Assembly: GCA_964459305.1 (NCBI GenBank)
Contig: CAYWNA010000039.1
Coordinates: 3,446-67,445 of the forward strand
DNA from: CAYWNA01 sp964459305
Lineage (GTDB): Bacteria > Planctomycetota > Planctomycetia > Pirellulales > Pirellulaceae
Reading direction: 5' to 3'
DNA: 64,000 nt
Position numbers and translations under genes: made by a program. Positions within the stretch are counted from its first letter, which is position 1, and every line of letters begins with the position of its first letter. A model generated the notes under the pieces. The model searched no databases. It was given only the letters and a program-made list of their open reading frames with translations, and was not told the origin of the DNA. Below, piece by piece: positions 7,093 through 16,679 of this stretch.

Positions 7093-9246
7093 ATGCCTGA
7101 CCCATCTAACGGCAGAGCAAAGATTGCGCAGAAGCTAGCTCCCGGACGCGTGCCCACCGTGCTGGCCGTGATGGTCCTCACGTTTCTTGTCTGCGCGGTC
7201 TTTTGGCCCATTCTGGGTTTCCAGTTCGTCGACTACGACGTGAATGACCAGTTGGTCAATAACTCCCACGTCCACGGTATTTCTCTGGAGAACATCAAAT
7301 ACATTCTCACCTCCAACTGCATTAACAGCTACTATCCCGTCCGCGCATTCACACTGGCGTTGGACTATCAGGTCTGGGGCCTGGAGCCCTCTGGATTCAA
7401 ACTGACCAACGGGCTGATCCACTTGGCGAACGCGCTTTTGGTCTTCTGGCTGATCCTGCGGCTGTTTGGCCAACGGGACGCAGACTGCGGGGCGTCCGGG
7501 GAATGGTGGGATGTCTTCGCGGCGGCGTTTCTTGCTGCAGTTTTTGCCGTTCATCCGGTGGTCGTCGAGCCCGTGGCCTGGATCGCCGGACGAGAAGAGT
7601 TATTGATGACCCTAGGCGCAATGGGTTGTATGCACTTTCACCTCAGCGCTACGCGAGTTTCGCAACTCGGCGCCAATACCCGCAGAGCCCTGCACTATCA
7701 TGTCGCCGCGACTTTGTGTTGTGCGGCGGCCTGCCTGAGCAATGCCGTCGGTGCGGTGGTCCCCGCGTTGATTACCGCATGGGATGTCCTCACGATGGCC
7801 AGACCCAGGCTGTCGAAGATTGTCCGGGGCACGGCGGCACTCTGGGCGTTAGGTATTGCCACGATCGTGATCAAGAAGCTTGGCCCTGGCGGCGACGCCA
7901 CACCGCTGGCCCCGATCTTCAGCGCCGAGTGGCTGATGTTGGCCCTCAGGACGTACTGGATGAATCTGACGACACTCGTCTGGCCGACTCGGCTGGCGAT
8001 CCTCTACGAATGGATCCGCCCGGAGAGCTTCCTGGAAAAGGAAGTCGTTCTAGGTGGCGTGGTGATCGGCCTGACGTGCCTTCTGATGTGGAAATCCAGA
8101 GGAAAGGCGTTGATCATCTTCGGTCTTCTCTGGTTTGTCCTGACTCTGGCACCCACTTCCCAGGTGATACCCCACCACATCCCTCGGGCGGATCGGTTCC
8201 TTTATTTACCGTTTGTGGGTCTGGCGGTGGCCGCGGCGATGGCTGTAAGGCCACTGAGCCGTGCGGTGACGGGCCGCTTTGCCGTGGCCGGGCCGCTCGT
8301 GGCCGCCGGGGCGATACTTGGGGTGCTCACCATGCTCACCGCCAGACAGGTCCAGACTTGGCGGAACACGACCACCATGTGGGAACACTGTGTCCGAGCA
8401 GCCCCCTTCAATCCGATGGCCCATGGGCTTTTGGCGGACGTTCTGCAAGAGGAAGGACGGCTCGACGAGGCCGCCCGGCACTACGTGATATCGGCCCAAC
8501 AGGAGCTGATCATGTACCCCGAGAGAGCCTCAGCGCATTCAAACTGGGGGGAGCATCTGCTGCATCAGGATAGGCTCGAAGAAGCGAAGGCTTACTTCGT
8601 CCGGGCGATTGAGATGCAGCCTGACCTTGCCAAAGCGCACTGCAATTTGGGCATTGTACTGTCGAGGCAAGACAAAACCCAAGAGGCTGAGAAGGCGTAC
8701 CGCGAGGCACTACGACATGATCCCGATGTCGCTTTGGCGCACCTTCACTTGGGGACGCTTTTGGCGGAGCTCGGTGCATTGGAGGCGGCTAAGAAGCATC
8801 TTTCCGAAGCGGTGCGTCTCGATCCCCACGACGCCTACACGCAATTCAACTTGGGAATTGCCTTCTGCAAAGAGCAGGAGTTTGGACAGGCCGCGATTTA
8901 TCTCAACCGCGCGCTGAAAGAGGATCCTGCCTTCGTTCCCGCGCTGATGAGCCTGGCATTGCTTCGGGCAACCAGCAACGATGCCGCGCACCGCAATGGC
9001 CTCGAAGCCGTCGAACTTGCGGAGAGGGCATGCCAATTGACCGGATACGAACATCCGGAGGCCGTGCATACCTTGGCGGCGGCCTACGCCGAGGTCGGAC
9101 GAATCCCCGACGCCGTTTCCGCCGCGAAGCACGGAATCCGTGTCGCTTTGGCCAGCGGAAACGGTGCTTTGGCCAATACCATCCGGCAATCGCTTGAACT
9201 CTACCGGCAGGATATGCCCCTCCGCTCGTACCATTCGTCCGACTAG
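7093..9246 (+). CDS. TMTC-like polytopic membrane glycosyltransferase with C-terminal TPRs (717 aa)
   Basis: The N-terminal half is polytopic (first helix VLAVMVLTFLVCAVFWPILG) and carries marks of the TMTC/GT39-like protein O-mannosyltransferase group: an acidic first-loop motif VDYDVNDQLVNN, YYPVRAFTLALDYQVWG, and HPVVVEPVAWIAGREELL. From about residue 430 it has TPR repeats ending ...LELYRQD. Such proteins are thought to transfer sugar from a lipid carrier to exported proteins, with the TPRs outside the membrane. The ATG at 7093 is preferred over the TTG two codons upstream. It is paralogous to the gene at 23651, and its TPR tail closely matches that of the 14235 gene. The glycosyltransferase assignment is by motif resemblance. 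Confidence 0.8.
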   Translation: MPDPSNGRAKIAQKLAPGRVPTVLAVMVLTFLVCAVFWPILGFQFVDYDVNDQLVNNSHVHGISLENIKYILTSNCINSYYPVRAFTLALDYQVWGLEPSGFKLTNGLIHLANALLVFWLILRLFGQRDADCGASGEWWDVFAAAFLAAVFAVHPVVVEPVAWIAGREELLMTLGAMGCMHFHLSATRVSQLGANTRRALHYHVAATLCCAAACLSNAVGAVVPALITAWDVLTMARPRLSKIVRGTAALWALGIATIVIKKLGPGGDATPLAPIFSAEWLMLALRTYWMNLTTLVWPTRLAILYEWIRPESFLEKEVVLGGVVIGLTCLLMWKSRGKALIIFGLLWFVLTLAPTSQVIPHHIPRADRFLYLPFVGLAVAAAMAVRPLSRAVTGRFAVAGPLVAAGAILGVLTMLTARQVQTWRNTTTMWEHCVRAAPFNPMAHGLLADVLQEEGRLDEAARHYVISAQQELIMYPERASAHSNWGEHLLHQDRLEEAKAYFVRAIEMQPDLAKAHCNLGIVLSRQDKTQEAEKAYREALRHDPDVALAHLHLGTLLAELGALEAAKKHLSEAVRLDPHDAYTQFNLGIAFCKEQEFGQAAIYLNRALKEDPAFVPALMSLALLRATSNDAAHRNGLEAVELAERACQLTGYEHPEAVHTLAAAYAEVGRIPDAVSAAKHGIRVALASGNGALANTIRQSLELYRQDMPLRSYHSSD

Positions 9247-9853
9247 CGCATCTGAAGGCCATCGTCAAATACGAGGGCAGCGGATCTAGATCATCGCGCC
9301 ACGATCGGGTGATAAACTCATCGCGTTTTTTGACTCTGTAATGTCTTCTATAACGCGACCGGCCAGGATTGGCACATTCTCTCCTTCCCCGACCAGGAGC
9401 AGTATAGGCTAGCTTGTGAGTGCGGAAGGCACGACACGCGGAACGTGCACGTCGCTCGCATGCACTCCGCAGGCGGCCACCCTCGTGAGTGGGAATAGCC
9501 GGCCTGCTCACCGTCAAGCGGACGCTGCGGCTTGGCCTGTCAGCGCTGATTTTCTACCCGATGGCTCTTGCAGCAAACGGCCGTTGATTGACAAACGAAG
9601 CTGTGATTTGTGGATTCGCTGCGTTAGAATGGGCAGCGATTCAGACGTAAGCGAGTTGTACGCGGTGGGCGGATCGAGGTTACGTCCAGGAATTTAGAGC
9701 CGACGCGTAGCTTTGCCCCGTTACGTCTGAATCCCTGTTAGGCACTCGGGGCGCCGTGCCACAGGCAGAGAAACGCTCTCAAAACCGTGTGCCGTGGATT
9801 CAACGAGAGCTCCGTTTTTGAACTTCACGCGTATTGTACGGGACCATGGAACC
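9247..9853. pseudogene. Intergenic region with decayed copy of the haem-FG-GAP gene start and its upstream region
   Basis: On the minus strand, 9262-9360 encodes HYRVKKRDEF.TRS.R.DLDP.P..LT, closely matching HYGVKKGYEF.ARS.R.DLDP.P..LT of the intact gene (codons in 6200-6310). 9400-9520 matches 6664-6790 at the nucleotide level. The haem motif and everything between is missing, so this is a relic. The rest (9530-9853) shows no gene. Confidence 0.65.
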
Positions 9854-11836
9854 ATGTCGCGGCCAGAGCAGTCTTCGCAGATGACAGAGCCTGATGCTTC
9901 CTGGCGACGTGTTGTGATTCCCGGAGTCGCCGTCCTAACGGTCGTTGCGCTGTTGTTCTTCGGCGGCGGGATCTTGGCCTGGTGGGCTCGGCAGATGGGC
10001 GCTCGCCGGATGAACGTCGGAGCGGTCAGCGCTGCGGAACACTGGCTTGCGTGGTCCGTCTGGTTCGATCCCAGCGACGGCGAAACGGACTTGATGCAGG
10101 CAGCTTGTTTTCGCCGCCTGAGACAGGAGCGCCGCTTTGGCAAGGCTCTGGAATCGGCCGAGCGAAAGGGGGCGTCTCCCATGCGGATCAAGCAGGAAGT
10201 CGAACTGGGGCTGATCGAGTCGGGTGCATTGCACGAGGGGGTTGAGGATCGGCTGATCGCGTTGGTCGAAGGTGGTGTATCGCCGCACGACGCCGCTACG
10301 GCTGTTGTGTACGGCTTTATCGCCCGAGAGAAACCCGATAGGGCCAAAAAAATTCTCGACGCCTGGGCGGCAGATTTCCCCGAAGAACCGCGCGTCGCCT
10401 ACATGCGAGGAGTCTACTGGCGGTCGTTGGGTGGTCAAAGGGCACGAGCCCAAGCGGAATTCGAAAATGCCTTGGCCAGGGAGCCTCGCCATGAGTTGGC
10501 GCGCGCCGCTCTTGCCAACTTATTTGAGAAAAGCGATCGGCTCGATCTGGCGCTCCGGCAATACGTCCAATTGGCGACGCACTGCCCCGAAAGCGAGACT
10601 GCGACGTTGGGCCTGGCAAGAGTGCTGCGAAAACTGGGGCGCGCCAAGGAGGCACGAACCCTGTTAGAGTCGCCGGCCTTGGAGCGCGAGGTGACTTCCG
10701 GTGTTCCGATCGAGGTGGCCAAGGGCGAGTTTGAGTCCGGCAACTACGAGGAAGCCCAACGGCGGTTCGAGCAAGCGGATCTTGATCAGGCACACTACAC
10801 CGAAACGTTGCTCGACGCGGCGAGCACGTTTGCCCTCGCGGGAAACACGATCCGCGCCGAGCGGCTCTTCGCCCGTATTGATGCCGTGAGTGGCCGCTCC
10901 CGAAGGCTCGACGAATTACGGGTCCGGCTGGCCATCGACCCCAACGACAGGAAGGCCGCTGACGAGTTGCAGCGTTCATCCGCGCCGTCAGCCACTTCAT
11001 CCCCAGACGTGGGCGAATCCGCGGCGGAACAAGCCGGAGACCGGCACGAGAGCCCCGCGACGTCTGCTCCAGAGTTGTACGCGCTGCATTGCAGTGCATG
11101 TCACGGAGCCAACGGCGACGGCGCGGGTCGCGCCGCGCGGCATCTGTTCCCCAGGCCGCTTGACTTTCGTTCTGACCGATTCCGACTGGTCAGCACGCGC
11201 AACAATGTTCCCACACCACAGGACCTTGACGTAGTCATAAGGCAAGGAATGCCCGGAACGTCCATGCAGTCTTTCGAGAACCTGAGCGAAATCCAGCGGA
11301 AGTTGCTGGCCCAGGAAGTGCTGCGACTGTATCGCGACGGGTTTCAAGAACGGTTCGTCAACATGCTCAGGGACCAAGGAGAAGGAATCGACGAAGACGA
11401 GGTCCGCCAAGTGATCGAAGAGTGCACGACTCCTGGAGATGCCGTGTACGCCCCGCCCATTGGCCCCGCCGACTCGCAGGCAATCGCAAGAGGCAGACAG
11501 ACGTACCTGGCGCTCGGCTGCCACCACTGCCACGTCGACAATGGCACGGGCTCCACCGACATTTCCCTCTTCGACGACAGCGGGCGGCCGACCCAACCTC
11601 GTGATTTGGTCTACGAGTCGTTCAAAGGCGGACAGGAAGCTGAGTCGATCTACCTACGCATCTCTGTGGGAATGCCGGGCACTCCCCACCCTGCCTGCCC
11701 AACAGTCACCGAGGAGGAGTTGATCGACCTGGTTCACTATTGTCGATCCCTTTCGCGAGAGCCGAAGCGGGCGCTGACCAACCACGAGCGAGCCCTTCAA
11801 GCCACCCGCCGACCCTACCACACTCTGGCGCCGTGA
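9854..11836 (+). CDS. Membrane-anchored TPR protein with two cytochrome c domains (660 aa)
   Basis: The ATG at 9854 precedes a membrane segment (VVIPGVAVLTVVALLFFGGGILAWW, about residues 17-40). TPR-like helices follow to about residue 390. Two CxxCH motifs then mark cytochrome c domains: CSACH (Cys413-His417) with a later GMPGTSM methionine-ligand region, and CHHCH (Cys556-His560) with a later GMPGTPH region. The GMPG pattern is usual for the distal Met loop of class I cytochromes c. The protein would sit in the periplasm tethered to the inner membrane and pass electrons, with its TPRs docking partners such as the other haem proteins of this block. The frame extends upstream to a GTG at 9794, but 9854 is better placed. 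Confidence 0.85.
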   Translation: MSRPEQSSQMTEPDASWRRVVIPGVAVLTVVALLFFGGGILAWWARQMGARRMNVGAVSAAEHWLAWSVWFDPSDGETDLMQAACFRRLRQERRFGKALESAERKGASPMRIKQEVELGLIESGALHEGVEDRLIALVEGGVSPHDAATAVVYGFIAREKPDRAKKILDAWAADFPEEPRVAYMRGVYWRSLGGQRARAQAEFENALAREPRHELARAALANLFEKSDRLDLALRQYVQLATHCPESETATLGLARVLRKLGRAKEARTLLESPALEREVTSGVPIEVAKGEFESGNYEEAQRRFEQADLDQAHYTETLLDAASTFALAGNTIRAERLFARIDAVSGRSRRLDELRVRLAIDPNDRKAADELQRSSAPSATSSPDVGESAAEQAGDRHESPATSAPELYALHCSACHGANGDGAGRAARHLFPRPLDFRSDRFRLVSTRNNVPTPQDLDVVIRQGMPGTSMQSFENLSEIQRKLLAQEVLRLYRDGFQERFVNMLRDQGEGIDEDEVRQVIEECTTPGDAVYAPPIGPADSQAIARGRQTYLALGCHHCHVDNGTGSTDISLFDDSGRPTQPRDLVYESFKGGQEAESIYLRISVGMPGTPHPACPTVTEEELIDLVHYCRSLSREPKRALTNHERALQATRRPYHTLAP

Positions 11837-12152
11837 ATCCAGATGGTAGTTCAACGTCAGCCGCGGCCGGGACTCGACGTTGGTAGTTGACCAGTCGACG
11901 GCGAAGCTTAGGGATCAGATCGGGGCGGCGGACGCCTTGCGCCAATTTGAGGGCCTCAACTACCGTGGCTGTCGCTTCTTCGAAACGCCCCGCCGTGCAC
12001 ATCTGGCAGCTATAATTGGGAGGGTGGCGCGGAGGTCCACAAGGCCAAGTGCTCCCCCCCGTGATTTAACACATGGGCACGGGCCTGCGACGCTGCCCTG
12101 TGTGACCGGACACACACCAGCCGCCGGCGTCTTTTCGGCTATCTTGTGGCCC
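11837..12152. other. Intergenic region with a TPR-tail remnant on the minus strand
   Basis: Minus-strand codons at about 11870-12002 read GRFEEATATVVEALKLAQG followed by IPKLRRRLVNYQ, which resembles the last TPR of the proteins in this block (GRFSDAISTAELAVRLA...). No start or larger frame fits, so I read it as a fragment between convergent genes. Confidence 0.45.
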
Positions 12153-12650
12153 CTAACCTTCGAGGGTGAAGTCGAAAGTGCCGCCGCCCTCTCCGACGGT
12201 GGCGTTCAACTCGGATGTGCCTGGGTCGGCGTATTTCTCGGGGAGGACGTTCTTGGGCTCAGACTCCTCTTCTCCCTCTTCTCCCACCCCCGCGGCATCA
12301 GGGATACCGCCCGGCTCCTCTGGTTCGGCCCCAGCGCCTCCGGCAGCCTCGTCCGCCCCGCCCTCATACCTGACGATCTTCACGCCATACTGGCCTGCAA
12401 CGGCGCCGTCACCACTCGCGAAAGTGGTCAAGCTGTACTTGCCAGACGCGTCTGTCACGCCGTTCGCGCTGTGGCCCCCGCCCGCTGGAACGAACGTGAC
12501 GGTTGCTCCGTCGACTGGATTCCCGTCGTGGGTGACCGTCCCGGTCACCGGGTGCGTCGCCGGTCGGTTGGAGGCTTGCTGACAACCGAGGCTCAAGGCA
12601 ATGCCGATCGTAAGCAACATAAACGACCCATTGAAGGTTTTCCTTTTCAT
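12153..12650 (-). CDS. Lipoprotein with transthyretin/CarboxypepD_reg-like beta-sandwich domain (165 aa)
   Basis: From the ATG at 12650 the protein has a lipoprotein signal (MKRKTFNGSFMLLTIGIALS...GCQQ), so Cys would be lipidated. The VTGTVTHDGNPVDGATVTFVP segment (about residues 40-60) and the DASGKYSLTT segment are typical of carboxypeptidase-regulatory-like folds. A Gly/Glu-rich acidic insert precedes the C-terminal strand, which ends FDFTLEG. Small lipoproteins of this kind very often follow DUF1559 genes in planctomycetes. This one follows the DUF1559 gene by 108 bp. It is probably a surface-exposed partner of that pseudopilin; function unknown. Confidence 0.82.
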   Translation of the reverse strand: MKRKTFNGSFMLLTIGIALSLGCQQASNRPATHPVTGTVTHDGNPVDGATVTFVPAGGGHSANGVTDASGKYSLTTFASGDGAVAGQYGVKIVRYEGGADEAAGGAGAEPEEPGGIPDAAGVGEEGEEESEPKNVLPEKYADPGTSELNATVGEGGGTFDFTLEG

Positions 12651-12758
12651 CGTTGCTCCTGTTTTGAAAAAGGATCGTTCGAATTGTTTCATTGCCGAAC
12701 GGGAAAAGGACGACACCTGGTTGCCGCTCTTCCCAGCGGCGGGTTTCCACACATCAGG

Positions 12759-13853
12759 TTATTGGATGTCCCGCGCTTCTTTCCCTGCTTTGGACCCCAA
12801 CGCTCCCCAGACGCCGTAACGGCTCTCGCCAACGTTCGGTTGGCGAACGGACAGGTTGCCGGTATCGATATCATTGCTAATGAATCGAGTCGATCCGTCG
12901 GCCAGCACCAGGTTTACACCACCTGGATGGTGACTGGTGGGCGGAAGCACCGCGTCGGAATGACTGGTCCAGTTTCCTCCTTCGTAGCAAGAGGGGGCAT
13001 TGGGGGGCAATACCGTGTTGAAGCCCACAACTGATGTCCATCCGTATGACCATTTGTAGCCAGACCAGGAGTGGCATTGTGTGCCACCCACAAAGTACCT
13101 GCCGTCGGTCCGGAGCAAACAGCTTCCGGGGTTGTTAATGAGGCCGGCACCAACGCGAGCCGCTCCCAACCTGTGGTCCACTTGTTGCGCCTGAACAGTG
13201 CCCGGGCCACTCCCCCCCCCACACGGGTTTCCTTCGTGGCTCAGGCGTTCGCTCATCATCGCCGTGTTGCTGGTTCCGTCCGTGATGTCTTTGAACTGGT
13301 AAGTTCTTCGACGGGCGAACATGCCACGGGGCGTTTGATCAGATATGATACTATTGACTTGGTCCCCAACGCAGAACCCGTAGGTGCAGGAATCCGTCCC
13401 GTTGTTTACCCCATCGTCAGACGGGCATCGTAGCGAATCAGGTGCTTGTTGCCAAACGTTGGTCCAAGTCCTCCATCCATCCGGCCCCTCGGGCGCGACA
13501 ACCGTGCCCCCGCTAGGGTGAGGTTGCCTGCCGCCCGACTTGATCTGCTCCCACAGGGGCCCTTCCTCCATGAACTGAAGCAACGAGACATACCCGCTCC
13601 TGGTATAACAATTGCCGCTCCAGCCACAACGCCCCGTTCCGCCACAACGGTAGACCAACGAACGATAGGTGTCGTGATAGTTGTGGTGCGCCGTACCGAG
13701 CTGTTTCAGGTTGTTAATACACTCCGTGCGACGGGCAGCTTCTCGAGCCGCCTGGATGGCCGGTAACAACAACGCAACCAGGATGCCGATAATCGCGATG
13801 ACCACAAGCAGTTCGACCAACGTAAAACCGAACTTTCGCAGACGAATGATCAT
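12759..13853 (-). CDS. DUF1559 pseudopilin-like protein (364 aa)
   Basis: The N-terminus MIIRLRKFGFTLVELLVVIAI is a type IV pilin/type II secretion prepilin signal: short basic leader, Gly-Phe cleavage site with Glu at +5, and a hydrophobic helix. The AARRTECINNLKQLG block, the LADGSTRFIS block and the C-terminal YGVWGALGSKAG motif define the DUF1559 (SBP_bac_10-like) family, which is greatly expanded in planctomycetes. A good AAGGAG binding site precedes the ATG. These proteins are assumed to be surface or periplasmic pseudopilins; their substrates are unknown. The lipoprotein gene at 12153-12650 is its probable operon partner. Confidence 0.95.
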   Translation of the reverse strand: MIIRLRKFGFTLVELLVVIAIIGILVALLLPAIQAAREAARRTECINNLKQLGTAHHNYHDTYRSLVYRCGGTGRCGWSGNCYTRSGYVSLLQFMEEGPLWEQIKSGGRQPHPSGGTVVAPEGPDGWRTWTNVWQQAPDSLRCPSDDGVNNGTDSCTYGFCVGDQVNSIISDQTPRGMFARRRTYQFKDITDGTSNTAMMSERLSHEGNPCGGGSGPGTVQAQQVDHRLGAARVGAGLINNPGSCLLRTDGRYFVGGTQCHSWSGYKWSYGWTSVVGFNTVLPPNAPSCYEGGNWTSHSDAVLPPTSHHPGGVNLVLADGSTRFISNDIDTGNLSVRQPNVGESRYGVWGALGSKAGKEARDIQ

Positions 13854-14234
13854 GACTCGTAGACTCCTTAGTTAGATGGCAAGGATACAGGACAAGCTCT
13901 ACGAAACAGCATAAACAGACTACGGACACAGATACAGACTACGGACACAGATACAGACTACGGACCAAGTTAGCATAATTACGTTCGGATACAATCATTT
14001 GTTCAGAAAACGCGATGTTTTTTACAGGACTTTGGAACGGACGCACAACTCTGGTGCGTCCATGTTCGCAGTGCCACCTTCGGCTGAAATATTTCCTAGT
14101 CCAAATGCGTGCCACCTAAAGGTTGTGCGGCTGACATGCCAACCTCGAAACGCAGCCGGTTGCGGCATTGTCTGCTGCTAGAGAATAATGGAATCGTGCG
14201 TTCGTCTGAGTGTTTCGTGTTGTAGGAGACCCTT
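13854..14234. other. Intergenic region between divergent DUF1559 and PD40-TPR genes
   Basis: No gene seen. It contains a 19-bp tandem repeat (13916-13965), a small hairpin GGACGCAC/GTGCGTCC (14039-14061) and the promoters of both genes. AT content rises at about 13965-14035. Confidence 0.5.
13916..13965. repeat. 19-bp tandem repeat, about 2.6 units
   Basis: Two exact copies of CAGACTACGGACACAGATA plus a 12-nt partial third unit. It lies 63 bp upstream of the DUF1559 start, in its leader or promoter region, and could be a variable-number tract or a repeated protein-binding site. Confidence 0.9.
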
Positions 14235-16679
14235 ATGAGCAAGCCCGGCAGTCAGCGCGATCCCCAAAAGGCGTCTGAGCGCAGATTCCGTGTATCAACA
14301 GCATGGCTTGCACTGGGCATCGTTGCGGTGGCCGCGGGGCTCGTGGGAGCCTGGTTGATCGCTTTTTGGGCGCCCGCCGTCCGGGTCGACAGAATCCTCG
14401 CCTCCAACCAGGGAGAGACACAGCACGGGCGTTTGACCATCCGTTATCCGCTCGACGAGACGCTGTTTCCACCTGAGATCGCGCCGCCGACATTTCGCTG
14501 GGAGGACAGCCGAGACGATGTCGACGGATGGCTGGTTACTTTCAGGTTTCAGGACGAGAAAGGAGTAATGAGTTTTGGCAGCCGCGCAATGGAGTGGACG
14601 CCTTCGGACGAGCAGTGGCAAGTTATCCAACGTCGCAGCGTGGAAAGACCGGTCCAGGTTGCGGTCCAGGGCTTGAATCAGACTGACCCGGACCGGATTC
14701 TGTCCGAGGCCAGCATTTCCGTCAGCACGTCCCAAGACGAGGTGGGTGCGCCGATATTCTTCCGAGAAGTGAATCTTCCCTTTCGGACGGCCGTGAAGGA
14801 TCCGGCGGCGCATATCCGTTGGAGGTTTGGGGATATCTCTTCCCGGGAGCCGCCTCGGATCGTTTTGGAAAAACTTCCGGTCTGCGGCAACTGCCACTCT
14901 TTCTCCGCCGATGGCAGTACGCTGGCCATGGAGGTCGATTCCGGTAATGACAAGGGCGCGTACGCCATTGCGCCTGTTGAAGAGCAAATCGTACTCGAAC
15001 CCAGCAAGATCATCACCTGGTCCGATTACCGGCGCGAAGATGGCCAGAAGACCTTTGGCCTGCTCTGCCAGGCATCGCCGGACGGCCGTTGCATCGTGGG
15101 AACCGTCAAAGACCGGGCGTTGGCCGTCTATCGCGACGAATTGGCCTTCTCGCAGCTCTTTTTCCTGGTCAAAGGCATTTTGGCAATCTACGACCGCAAG
15201 AAGCAAACTATCAGCGCCCTGCCCGGCGCCGATGATCCACGGTACGTACAGACCAGCGCGACCTGGAGCCCGGATGGGAAGACGATCGTGTTTGCCCGAA
15301 GCCGAAGCGAAGCATTCGACCCGCCCAGTCTCCGCAACATCGACTCGGTCCTGGTTCCGCAGAACGTGGCCGAAGACTTTCTTAGTGGCGGAAGGAAGTT
15401 CATGTTCGACCTCTACCGGATTCCGTTCAACGACGGCAAAGGAGGCAAGGCCGAGCCGATCGCAGGGGCTTCCAACAACGGCATGAGCAATTACTTTCCC
15501 AAAATCTCTCCCGACGGCAAATGGATCGTATTTTGTAAGGCCAAGAGCTTCATGCTGCTGCAACCGGACAGCGAGCTCTACATCATACCGGCCGCCGGAG
15601 GCGAGGCTCGAAGGCTGCGATGCAATACCGACCGGATGAACTCCTGGCACAGCTGGTCGCCCAACGGCAAATGGTTGGTATTCTCTTCGAAGGCCTACTC
15701 GGTCTACACGCAGCTATTCCTCACGCATATCGATTCGGCCGGCCGGAGTACGCCGCCGGTCGTGCTGGCGAACTTCACGGAGGAAAACCGGGCCGCCAAC
15801 ATCCCCGAATTCGCCAACATGCGATCGGATGCGATCAAGAAGATCCACGAGCAGTTTCTGGACGAGACCAATTACTTTCGAGCAGGGGAAGAGTTCAGCA
15901 AGCAGGGCGAATACGAAAACGCCATCCGTTGGTATCGGAGGGCACTGGACATCAACCCGAACTATGCCGCCGCACACGCGAACTGGGGAACGTGCCTAAT
16001 GTATCAGGGGAAGCTCGATGAGGCAAAGACTCATCTGGTGCGGGCGATTGAGCTGAATCCGGACTTGCCGGAGCCTCGCTGCACACTGGGCGTCGTGCTC
16101 CGGCGGCAGAACAAGCTGCCGGAGGCCATGCGGTCGTTCCGGGAGGCGCTGCAGGTCAAGCCGGATTTCGCCGTGGCGCAACTCCACCTGGGGACGCTCC
16201 TTCTGGACCTCGGGCAGTTCGACGAGGCGATGAAGCACCTTGCGGAAGCCGCGCGCCTCGACCCACGCGACCCGTTCGCCCACTTCAACCTGGGTGCCGC
16301 GTACGGTAGAGCGGGACAGCCCGATGAGGCCGCGGTGCATTTCACTCACGCCGTGGAGCAGGATCCCGGCTTCGTTCCGGCGCTAGTGCATCTGGCGCTG
16401 ATTCGGGCAACGAGCAAGGACGACTCGCTGCGCAACGGCGAACAAGCGGTTGAAATGGCCACGAGGGCCTGCGAACTGACGCGGCATCAACATCCGGAGG
16501 CATTGCACGCGCTGGCCGCGGCCTACGCCGATGTCGGCCGGTTTTCCGACGCCATTTCCACGGCGGAGCTTGCAGTCCGTCTTGCTCGCTCTGGTCGAAA
16601 CGAAGCTTTGGCTCAAGCGATCCAAAAGCCGCTCGAACTCTACAAGCAACAACAGCCCTTCCGCTCGGATTCCCGCTGA
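14235..16679 (+). CDS. Haem-motif PD40/TolB-like propeller protein with TPR tail (814 aa)
   Basis: The ATG at 14235 follows TAGGAG. A membrane anchor lies at about residues 21-45. A CxxCH motif (CGNCH, Cys217-His221, followed by SFSADGSTLAM) marks a cytochrome-like site. Then come PD40/WD40-like blades (SPDGRCIVGT, WSPDGKTIVFARS, SPDGKWIVFCKA, SPNGKWLVFSSKA), and from about residue 555 TPRs ending LELYKQQQPF. The TPR tail is closely similar in sequence and length to that of the TMTC-like protein at 7093. The blades resemble TolB-like propellers. A periplasmic haem-bearing scaffold is the likely role; the partner is unknown. Confidence 0.85.
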   Translation: MSKPGSQRDPQKASERRFRVSTAWLALGIVAVAAGLVGAWLIAFWAPAVRVDRILASNQGETQHGRLTIRYPLDETLFPPEIAPPTFRWEDSRDDVDGWLVTFRFQDEKGVMSFGSRAMEWTPSDEQWQVIQRRSVERPVQVAVQGLNQTDPDRILSEASISVSTSQDEVGAPIFFREVNLPFRTAVKDPAAHIRWRFGDISSREPPRIVLEKLPVCGNCHSFSADGSTLAMEVDSGNDKGAYAIAPVEEQIVLEPSKIITWSDYRREDGQKTFGLLCQASPDGRCIVGTVKDRALAVYRDELAFSQLFFLVKGILAIYDRKKQTISALPGADDPRYVQTSATWSPDGKTIVFARSRSEAFDPPSLRNIDSVLVPQNVAEDFLSGGRKFMFDLYRIPFNDGKGGKAEPIAGASNNGMSNYFPKISPDGKWIVFCKAKSFMLLQPDSELYIIPAAGGEARRLRCNTDRMNSWHSWSPNGKWLVFSSKAYSVYTQLFLTHIDSAGRSTPPVVLANFTEENRAANIPEFANMRSDAIKKIHEQFLDETNYFRAGEEFSKQGEYENAIRWYRRALDINPNYAAAHANWGTCLMYQGKLDEAKTHLVRAIELNPDLPEPRCTLGVVLRRQNKLPEAMRSFREALQVKPDFAVAQLHLGTLLLDLGQFDEAMKHLAEAARLDPRDPFAHFNLGAAYGRAGQPDEAAVHFTHAVEQDPGFVPALVHLALIRATSKDDSLRNGEQAVEMATRACELTRHQHPEALHALAAAYADVGRFSDAISTAELAVRLARSGRNEALAQAIQKPLELYKQQQPFRSDSR

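Noticed and set aside
14295..15650. 451-aa minus-strand frame opposite the PD40-TPR gene
   Set aside because: Shadow of a gene with clear PD40 and haem motifs; no domain seen.
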